A stretch of DNA of 64,000 nucleotides from Nocardioides sp. S-1144 (GTDB taxonomy: Bacteria > Actinomycetota > Actinomycetes > Propionibacteriales > Nocardioidaceae), in NCBI RefSeq assembly GCF_005954645.2, contig NZ_CP040695.2, forward strand, positions 2,046,001-2,110,000, written 5' to 3'. Below are positions 58,612-64,000 of this stretch, one piece after another. The position numbers and the translations under genes are program-made. Numbering within the stretch: the first letter of the stretch is position 1; each line of letters starts with the position of its first letter. Under the pieces are notes generated by a model. It saw only the letters and a program-made list of their open reading frames with translations, was not told the DNA's origin and made no database searches.

Positions 58612-59721
58612 ATGCAGTTCGGCATCTTCAGCGTCGGTGACGTCACCACCGACCCCACCACGGGGCGGACGCCGACCGAGCACGAGCGCATCAAGGCGCA
58701 GGTCACCATCGCCAGGAAGGCCGAGGAGGTCGGGCTCGACGTCGTCGCGGTCGGCCAGCACCACAACCCGCCCTTCGTCGCCTCGTCCCCGACGACGACC
58801 ATGGCGTGGATCGCCGCCCAGACCGAGCGGATCATCCTGTCGACGTCCACGACGCTGATCACGACCACCGACCCGGTGCGGATCGCCGAGGACTACGGCA
58901 CCCTGCAGCACCTGACCGACGGCCGGATGGACCTCATGCTCGGCCGGGGCAACACCGGCCCGGTCTACCCCTGGTTCGGCAAGGACATCCGCGAGGGCGT
59001 GAACCTGGCGCTCGAGAACTACGCCCTGCTGCGCCGGCTCTGGACCGAGGACGTCGTGGACTGGGAGGGCCGGTTCCGCACCCCGCTCCAGGGCTTCACC
59101 GCCACCCCGCGCCCGCTCGACGGCGTGGCGCCGTTCGTCTGGCACGGGTCGATCCGGACCCCGGAGATCGCCGAGCAGGCCGCGTACTACGGCGACGGGT
59201 TCTTCCACAACCACATCTTCTGGCCCGCGAGCCACACGCAGCAGATGGTCGCCTTCTACCGCAGGCGCTTCGAGCACTACGGCCACGGCACGGCCGACCA
59301 GGCGGTCGTCGGCCTCGGCGGGCAGTTCTTCATCCGGCGCAACAGCCAGGACGCCGTCCGTGAGTTCCGTCCGTACTTCGACAACGCGCCGGTCTACGGT
59401 CACGGACCCTCGCTGGAGGACTTCACCCAGCAGACGCCGCTGACCGTCGGCTCGCCGCAGGAGCTGGTCGAGCGCACGCTCGGCTTCCGCGACTACGTCG
59501 GCGACTACCAGCGCCAGCTGTTCCTCGTCGACCACGCGGGGCTGCCGCTCAAGACCGTGCTCGAGCAGCTCGACCTGCTCGGCGAGGTGCTGCCCGACCT
59601 GCGGGCCGGGTTCGCCGAGGGGCGGCCGGCACACGTGCCGGACGCGCCCACCCACGCCGCGCGGGTCGCGGCGACGGCGGCTGGCGCTTCCCTGGCGACG
59701 GCTGAGAAGGTTTCGGCATGA
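58612..59721 (+). CDS. LLM-class flavin-dependent monooxygenase
   Basis: 369 residues of the luciferase-like fold. The FGIFSVGDVTTDPTTGRTPTEHER start and the VGQHHNPPFVASSPTTTMAWIAAQTERI segment carry FMN- and substrate-binding residues. It uses reduced FMN from a partner and O2. The next gene, overlapping in ATGA, encodes a reductase of the CE1759 type that is known to pair with such enzymes. Substrate unknown. AGGAGC is six bases before the ATG. Confidence 0.87.
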   Translation: MQFGIFSVGDVTTDPTTGRTPTEHERIKAQVTIARKAEEVGLDVVAVGQHHNPPFVASSPTTTMAWIAAQTERIILSTSTTLITTTDPVRIAEDYGTLQHLTDGRMDLMLGRGNTGPVYPWFGKDIREGVNLALENYALLRRLWTEDVVDWEGRFRTPLQGFTATPRPLDGVAPFVWHGSIRTPEIAEQAAYYGDGFFHNHIFWPASHTQQMVAFYRRRFEHYGHGTADQAVVGLGGQFFIRRNSQDAVREFRPYFDNAPVYGHGPSLEDFTQQTPLTVGSPQELVERTLGFRDYVGDYQRQLFLVDHAGLPLKTVLEQLDLLGEVLPDLRAGFAEGRPAHVPDAPTHAARVAATAAGASLATAEKVSA

Positions 59722-60323
59722 CCCGTGTCGTCGTCGTCAGCGCCGGGCTCGGCGTCCCCTCGTCGACCCGGCTGCTCGCCGACCGCCTCACCGAGGCCGT
59801 CGTGCGCGAGCTGGGTCCGGTCGAGCTGGAGGTCGTCGAGCTGCGGCCGCTGGCGCGACCCCTCGCCGACCACCTGCTCACCGGCTTCGCCGGGCCCGAG
59901 CTGCAGGCCGCGCACGACGCCGTCGCGGCGGCCGACGCCCTGGTCGTGGTGAGCCCGGTGTTCGCGGCGTCCTACAGCGGGCTGTTCAAGATGTTCTTCG
60001 ACCTGCTGCCGCGCGACGCGCTCATCGGCACGCCGGTCCTGCTCGGCGCCACGGCCGGCTCGGCGCGCCACTCGCTGGTCGTCGACCACGCGATGCGGCC
60101 GCTGTTCTCCTACCTGCGGGCCCTCGTCGTCCCGACCGCGGTCTTCGCCGCGACCGACGACTTCGGCAGCGACGCCGACCTCTCCGGCCGGATCACCCGG
60201 GCCGCGCGCGAGCTCGCCGCCCTCCTGGGACGCCGGCCCGCGGTCAACCGCCCGCGCTCGGTCGAGGAGGAGCTCGAGGACCCCACGCCGTTCGAGGAGC
60301 TCATGCGCCGCGCCGGCGGATGA
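59718..60323 (+). CDS. LLM-partnered FMN reductase (CE1759 family)
   Basis: 201 residues, flavodoxin-like NADPH-dependent FMN reductase. The GVPSSTRLLADR loop binds FMN phosphate, and VVSPVFAASYSGLFKMFFDLL binds the flavin ring. ATGA overlap with the LLM oxidase gene gives equimolar production. It would supply reduced FMN to the neighbour. Ends just before the 67-base repeat. Confidence 0.88.
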   Translation: MTRVVVVSAGLGVPSSTRLLADRLTEAVVRELGPVELEVVELRPLARPLADHLLTGFAGPELQAAHDAVAAADALVVVSPVFAASYSGLFKMFFDLLPRDALIGTPVLLGATAGSARHSLVVDHAMRPLFSYLRALVVPTAVFAATDDFGSDADLSGRITRAARELAALLGRRPAVNRPRSVEEELEDPTPFEELMRRAGG

Positions 60324-60324
60324 C

Positions 60325-60474
60325 CGACGGAACCCCCGGCCTGCCGAGGCCAAGCCACCCGGAGGTTGAGCAAGCGAGCCCCGGCGAGCGCCGACGAAAC
60401 CCCCGGCCTGCCGCTGCCAAGCCACCCGGAGGTTGAGCAAGCGAGCCCCGGCGAGCGCCGACGAAACCCCCGGG
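60325..60474. repeat. 67-bp tandem repeat, two copies plus a partial third
   Basis: A 67-base unit starts at 60325 (CGACGGAAC), repeats at 60392 (CGACGAAAC) and begins again at 60459, ending after about 16 bases. The two full copies differ at a few positions. The unit contains GGTTGAGCAAGCGAGCC and CGCCGACGAAAC, the GGTTGAG...CGAAAC pattern of a dispersed repeat I recall from several actinobacterial genomes. It fills the gap between the FMN reductase (+) and YbhB (-) genes. Confidence 0.8.
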
Positions 60475-60511
60475 CGAGTTCCGGCTCGTGCCGCACCGGA
60501 ATCGCCACGGC

Positions 60512-61036
60512 TCAGTGCTGGTAGGTGCCGTGCAGGATCGCCCGGGCCGCGGTCTTGAACGCGAGGTTGAACGAGACGACCGCCGGCGAGGCGTCGGAGT
60601 CGACGCCCAGCGTGGGCTCGGTGACGGCGTGGACGACGAAGAAGTAGCGGTGCACCTGGTCGCCCTCGGGCGGCGCGGCGCCCATGAAGGCCTTCGTGCC
60701 GCCGTCGTTGCGGCAGGTGAAGGCCGCGCCGGGCAGGCTCGCCCCCTCGGCGCCGGCACCGGTGTCGAGCGAGGTCACGTCGGCCGGGAGGTCGACGAGC
60801 ACCCAGTGCCAGAACCCGCTCGGCGTGGGCGCGTCCGGGTCGAAGCAGGTGACGGTGTAGCTCTGCGCCCCCTCGACGGCCTCCCAGGTGAGCTGGGGCG
60901 AGGTGTTGCCGGCATCGGCGACCTGGTCGTCCTTCAGCGGGGCGCCGTCGGTGACGTCGGCGCTGCTCACCGCGAACGACGGCACGGGGGCCAGCAGGTC
61001 GTAGGGATTGGGTGTGACGGGGCGTTCGAGGACCAT
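60512..61036 (-). CDS. YbhB/YbcL-family Raf-kinase-inhibitor-like protein
   Basis: 174 residues of the PEBP fold. DPDAPTPSGFWHWVLVDLP holds the conserved anion-binding His and Asp; GTKAFMGAAPPEGDQVHRYFFVVHAV completes the pocket. Bacterial members bind phosphorylated small molecules or act as inhibitors; the role is unknown. ATG 61036 with TACGTT six bases upstream on the minus strand. Confidence 0.85.
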   Translation of the reverse strand: MVLERPVTPNPYDLLAPVPSFAVSSADVTDGAPLKDDQVADAGNTSPQLTWEAVEGAQSYTVTCFDPDAPTPSGFWHWVLVDLPADVTSLDTGAGAEGASLPGAAFTCRNDGGTKAFMGAAPPEGDQVHRYFFVVHAVTEPTLGVDSDASPAVVSFNLAFKTAARAILHGTYQH

Positions 61037-61042
61037 GCGGCC

Positions 61043-61057
61043 AACGTACGGGATGAT
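61043..61057. promoter_or_regulatory. Paired -10 hexamers in a 28-base divergent gap
   Basis: Minus-strand TACGTT (61043-61048) ends six bases before the YbhB ATG. Plus-strand GATGAT (61052-61057) ends seven bases before ATG 61065. The -35 regions would have to lie inside the opposite coding sequences, so the two promoters share DNA. Confidence 0.4.
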
Positions 61058-61064
61058 GCCAGCC

Positions 61065-62315
61065 ATGGAGCCCGTGGACGACGACCAGCTGTACCCCACC
61101 GGCCTCCGGCTCGGCGGCCGGCGGGTGGTCGTGGTCGGCGGCGGCCACGTCGCCCAGCGCCGCGTGCCGCAGCTGATCGGGGCCGGTGCCGACGTCGTGG
61201 TCGTGTCGCCCGACGTGACCCCCGCGATCGAGGGGCTGGTGGGGGCCGGTGAGGCCACCTGGGTGCGCCGCGGCTTCGAGGCCGCTGACCTCGACGGCGC
61301 CTGGTACGTCGTCGCGGCCACCGACCACGTCGCGGTCAACGACGCCGTCTCGGTCGCGGCCGAACAGCGCCGGATCTTCTGCGTCCGGTCCGACGACGCC
61401 AGCCGGGCCACCGCCTGGACCCCGGCCGTGGGCCGGGCCGCCGGCGTCACGGTCGCGGTGCACGGCGGCCGCGACCCCCGCCGCTCGGTGGCGGTGCGCG
61501 ACCAGGTGCTCGACGGGCTGCGGGAGGGCACGATCGTCGCGGCCCGGCACCGCGGGGTCGAGGGTGCCCACACGCCGGGCGTCACCCTGGTCGGCGGAGG
61601 GCCGGGGGACCCCCAGCTCATCTCGCTGGCCGGACGCCGCGCGCTGATGGAGGCCGACGTCGTCGTGGCCGACCGGCTCGCGCCGCGCGAGCTGCTCGGC
61701 GAGCTGCCGAGCGACGTCGAGCTGATCGACGTCGCCAAGCTGCCCCGGGGCCGTTCGGCCCAGCAGGAGGAGATCAACCGGATCATCGTCGAGAGGGCGC
61801 TCGCCGGGCACCGCGTGGTGCGGTTCAAGGGCGGTGACAACTTCGTCTTCGGCCGCGGCTACGAGGAGGTCCTGGCCTGCCGCGCGGCCGGCGTCCCGGT
61901 GACCGTCGTCCCGGGGCTGACCAGCCCGGTCGCCGTCCCCGCGATCGTCGGGATCCCGGTGACCCACCGGGGCGTCGCCCACGAGTTCACCGTCATCTCG
62001 GGGCACCTGCCGCCGGGCCACGAGCGCTCGCTCACCGACTGGGACGCCGTCGCGCGGCTGCGCGGGACCCTGCTGCTGATGATGGCGGTGGAGCACGGTC
62101 CCCAGATCGCGGCCGCGCTGCTCGCGGGCGGACGGGCGGCGTCCACCCCGGTCGCGGTCGTCAGCGACGGCACGATGCCGGGGGAGCGCACCGTCCTGTC
62201 CACCCTCGGCGAGCTCACCCGCGACCTGGCCGAGCAGCAGGTCAAGCCGCCGGCGATCATCGTCGTCGGCGAGGTCGTCGCCGTGGCGCACCCGGAGCGG
62301 TACGCCGGTGGCTGA
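61065..62315 (+). CDS. cobA: Uroporphyrinogen-III C-methyltransferase fused to a precorrin-2 dehydrogenase-like domain
   Basis: 416 residues. Residues 10-155 form a Rossmann domain (VVVVGGGHVAQRRVPQL) like the dehydrogenase part of CysG; from about 165 the SUMT domain follows, with LVGGGPGDPQLIS and VVRFKGGDNFVFGRGYEE. It makes precorrin-2 for siroheme or cobalamin. The dimerisation/ferrochelatase part is shorter than in E. coli CysG. Start ATG 61065 is the best fit to the leaderless pattern; upstream ATGs at 61053 and 61056 remain possible. It overlaps the next gene by 8 bases. Confidence 0.88.
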   Translation: MEPVDDDQLYPTGLRLGGRRVVVVGGGHVAQRRVPQLIGAGADVVVVSPDVTPAIEGLVGAGEATWVRRGFEAADLDGAWYVVAATDHVAVNDAVSVAAEQRRIFCVRSDDASRATAWTPAVGRAAGVTVAVHGGRDPRRSVAVRDQVLDGLREGTIVAARHRGVEGAHTPGVTLVGGGPGDPQLISLAGRRALMEADVVVADRLAPRELLGELPSDVELIDVAKLPRGRSAQQEEINRIIVERALAGHRVVRFKGGDNFVFGRGYEEVLACRAAGVPVTVVPGLTSPVAVPAIVGIPVTHRGVAHEFTVISGHLPPGHERSLTDWDAVARLRGTLLLMMAVEHGPQIAAALLAGGRAASTPVAVVSDGTMPGERTVLSTLGELTRDLAEQQVKPPAIIVVGEVVAVAHPERYAGG

Positions 62316-63111
62316 GCTGGTCGAGATCGCCGACCCCGCGGACCCGCGCCTGGGCGACTACCGCGACCTGCGCGACGTCCAGCTCCGCAAGACCCTCGAG
62401 GTCGAGCACGGGCTGTTCCTCGCCGAGGGGGAGAAGGTGGTGCGGCGCGCGGTCGAGCACGGCCACACGCCCCGGTCCTTCCTGATGGCGCCGCGCTGGC
62501 TCGACGGCCTCGCCGACGTCCTGGCCACCACCGACGCGCCCTGCTTCGTGCTGTCGGAGGCGCTGGCCGAGCAGGTCACCGGCTTCCACGTGCACCGCGG
62601 CGCCCTGGCCAGCCTCGAGCGCCGTCCGCTGCGCACGGTCGCCGACGTCATCGACGGCGCGCGCTCGGTCCTGGTGCTCGAGGACGTCGTCGACCACACC
62701 AACGTCGGCGCCATCTTCCGCTCCGGTGCCGCGCTCGGCTTCGACGCCGTGCTGCTCGCGCCGCGGGCCGCCGACCCGCTCTACCGGCGCTCGATCAAGG
62801 TGGCGATGGGCGCGGTCTTCTCGGTCCCGTGGACCCGCTTCCCCGAGTGGGACGACGCCCTGCCGTCGCTGTCGCGCGCCGGCTTCACCACGGTCGCGCT
62901 CACCCTCGCGCCCGACTCCGTCCCGATCGAGGACGCCGTCGCCGGCCTCGACCGGGTCGCGCTGGTGCTGGGCTCCGAGGGCCACGGGCTCTCGCCCCGC
63001 TGGGAGCGCGCCGCCGACCGCCGCGCCACCATCGCGATGGCCGCGGGGGTCGACTCGCTCAACGTCGGCGCCGCCTGCGCGGTCGCCTGCTACGTGACCG
63101 CCCGGCGGTAG
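62308..63111 (+). CDS. TrmH/SpoU-family RNA 2'-O-methyltransferase
   Basis: 267 residues. An N-terminal L30e-like RNA-binding domain (about 1-105) and a knotted SPOUT domain with motif 1 NVGAIFRSGAALG, motif 2 LGSEGHGLS and motif 3 SLNVGAACAVACY. It methylates rRNA or tRNA; the exact nucleotide is not evident. GTG start overlapping the cobA stop suggests translational coupling though the functions are unrelated. Confidence 0.88.
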   Translation: MAELVEIADPADPRLGDYRDLRDVQLRKTLEVEHGLFLAEGEKVVRRAVEHGHTPRSFLMAPRWLDGLADVLATTDAPCFVLSEALAEQVTGFHVHRGALASLERRPLRTVADVIDGARSVLVLEDVVDHTNVGAIFRSGAALGFDAVLLAPRAADPLYRRSIKVAMGAVFSVPWTRFPEWDDALPSLSRAGFTTVALTLAPDSVPIEDAVAGLDRVALVLGSEGHGLSPRWERAADRRATIAMAAGVDSLNVGAACAVACYVTARR

Positions 63112-63120
63112 CGGACGCCG

Positions 63121-63714
63121 TCAGCCCGCGTCGACCGGCCACCCGGGCGGGTAGTCCTCGGCGGCCGCGTCGTGCTGCTTCTGCAGCTTCTTGCGCGCGC
63201 GGGTCGGGATCCGGTCGCCGAAGACGGTGCCGAGCGTGTGGTCGGTCTCGTGCTGCAGGCAGCGGGCGAGCAGCCCGTCGCCGGCGAACTCGACCGGCTC
63301 GCCGTCGACGCCCGTGCCGCTGACGGAGGCGAAGTCCGGGCGGCCGCAGTCGACGAAAGCGCCGGGGAACGACAGGCACCCCTCGTCGGCGACCTCGAGG
63401 TGCCGGTCCTTGCCCTCGGGGAGGGTGAGCACGGGGTTGCAGACCACGCCGACGGTGCGCACGCCGTCGTCGTCGGGGCAGTCGAAGACGAAGACGGCGC
63501 GGTCCACGCCGATCTGACAGGCCGCCAGCCCGACGCCGTCGGCGGCGTACATCGTGGCGACCATGTCGGCGACCAGGGTGCGCAGCTCGTCGTCGTAGGC
63601 CGTCACCAGGGCCTGCGGGCGGTGCATGACCGGGGTGCCCCAGCGGGTCATCGGCCGGACGGTGCCGCCGGTGGGCAGCGGGCCGTGGGGAGCGAGCGGT
63701 GCGTCGTCGGACAT
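63121..63714 (-). CDS. def: Peptide deformylase
   Basis: 197 residues. All three deformylase motifs are present: GVGLAACQIG (Gln67), EGCLSFPG (Cys113) and QHETDH (His155, Glu156, His159). It removes the formyl group from nascent proteins. ATG 63714 is supported by TAGGAT seven bases upstream; an upstream ATG would add 13 residues. Convergent with the methyltransferase gene (9-base gap). Confidence 0.93.
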   Translation of the reverse strand: MSDDAPLAPHGPLPTGGTVRPMTRWGTPVMHRPQALVTAYDDELRTLVADMVATMYAADGVGLAACQIGVDRAVFVFDCPDDDGVRTVGVVCNPVLTLPEGKDRHLEVADEGCLSFPGAFVDCGRPDFASVSGTGVDGEPVEFAGDGLLARCLQHETDHTLGTVFGDRIPTRARKKLQKQHDAAAEDYPPGWPVDAG

Positions 63715-63721
63715 GGCGCAG

Positions 63722-63727
63722 ATCCTA
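63722..63727 (-). promoter_or_regulatory. -10 hexamer for leaderless def
   Basis: Minus-strand TAGGAT ends seven bases before ATG 63714. Confidence 0.42.
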
Positions 63728-63775
63728 GGGAGGAGCCGGGTGACCAGGGCCACCCGGTCGCCCGTAGCCGTGTGT

Positions 63776-63796
63776 GTAACTCGGCGTTACAGTAAC
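63776..63796 (+). promoter_or_regulatory. GTAAC half-site cluster over a leaderless promoter
   Basis: GTAAC (63776-63780), GTTAC (63786-63790) and GTAAC (63792-63796) form two overlapping inverted pairs, GTAAC-N5-GTTAC and GTTAC-A-GTAAC. The proposed -10 TACAGT (63788-63793) lies inside and ends seven bases before ATG 63801. It looks like a TetR-type operator. Confidence 0.45.
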
Positions 63797-63800
63797 TCGC

Positions 63801-64000
63801 ATGTCCCTGATCCCCAGCCTGCGACCCGGCGGCCGCCACGGCGTCCCGACCTCCGAGGCGCGCGACCCGGTCGGCTACCTGGTGGCCGGCCTCAACCGGC
63901 TCGCCCAGAGTGACCTCCTCGACCGGGTGGGCCTGCGCCGGCCCGCCGAGCAGGCGGTCTTCACCGTCACCCGGAGCGGGTTCCGCACCGTCACGGCCGC
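63801..64000 (+). CDS. N-terminal part of a possible acyl-CoA dehydrogenase, cut by the window edge
   Basis: 66 residues are visible from ATG 63801, still open at the right edge. The opening LRPGGRHGVPTSEARDPVGYLVAGLNRLAQSDLLDRVGLRRP is followed by EQAVFTVTRSGFRTVTA. This resembles the start of some actinobacterial acyl-CoA dehydrogenases, but no active-site residue is in view, so the call is tentative. The palindromic operator upstream would suit a fatty-acid-regulated gene. Confidence 0.35.
   Translation, partial: MSLIPSLRPGGRHGVPTSEARDPVGYLVAGLNRLAQSDLLDRVGLRRPAEQAVFTVTRSGFRTVTA

Overview
The window is very GC-rich, densely packed DNA from an actinobacterium. Codon use with G/C at almost every third position, frequent GTG starts, four-base ATGA/GTGA overlaps and the gene repertoire all point to Actinomycetota: a SufR-led SUF operon with a Rieske ferredoxin, a MabA/InhA-like fabG-fabI pair, acVLRF1, DUF3099 and LLM-partnered FMN reductase CE1759. 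A Nocardioides-like member of the Nocardioidaceae is my best guess. No rRNA, tRNA, CRISPR array, transposase or phage module was seen, and no gene-free stretch reaches 300 bases.

Layout. 1-95: tail of a membrane protein. 195-6825: the suf operon (sufR-sufB-sufD-Rieske-sufC-sufS-sufU-sufT) for Fe-S cluster assembly. 6844-8438 (-): ECF sigma factor and a membrane-anchored putative anti-sigma factor. 8494-10542: acVLRF1, YfcE-type phosphoesterase, phosphotransferase. 10588-15048: zinc metallopeptidase, ABC-F ATPase, queA and a short-chain dehydrogenase (SDR). 15166-20212: enoyl-CoA hydratase, ABC exporter, MFS exporter, SDR. 20098-22915: SURF1, moaA, small proteins, dodecin. 22969-24509: fabG-fabI. 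24591-31272: a cyanophycin locus with a Mur-ligase paralogue of cyanophycin synthetase on the + strand, facing cphB-cphA-cupin-membrane protein on the - strand. 31317-45497: housekeeping and accessory genes (SixA, SDR, holin-phosphodiesterase fusion, MBL, DedA, serB, ABC ATPase, NfeD-SPFH-TSUP, nitroreductase, hydrolase, Nudix). 45475-55644: a catabolic island for a gamma-glutamylated amine (hydrolase, SDR, aldehyde dehydrogenase, glutamine-synthetase-like ligase and GntR/FCD regulator on the - strand; permease, choline-kinase-like protein and FAD/GcvT oxidoreductase on the + strand). 55753-60323: catalase, PP2C phosphatase, LLM oxidoreductase plus its FMN reductase. 60512-64000: YbhB, siroheme/cobalamin methyltransferase, TrmH-type methyltransferase, peptide deformylase, and the start of a possible acyl-CoA dehydrogenase.

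How genes work together. The SUF genes form one polycistron with overlapping or nearly abutting reading frames behind a promoter that carries a candidate SufR operator. In the amine island an SDR stands where the putrescine pathway uses a flavin amine oxidase, which suggests an amino-alcohol such as ethanolamine or an N-methyl derivative as substrate. In the cyanophycin locus polymer synthesis and breakdown are co-encoded, and an extra CphA-like ligase that lacks the ATP-grasp domain faces them.

Two patterns recur. First, at least 24 starts have a TAnnnT-like hexamer ending 6-7 bases upstream, the arrangement expected for leaderless mRNAs. Second, four convergent gene junctions (13.2, 26.3, 55.7 and 60.4 kb) each carry tandemly duplicated repeats, a different sequence at each; three of the four are built on near-perfect palindromes.
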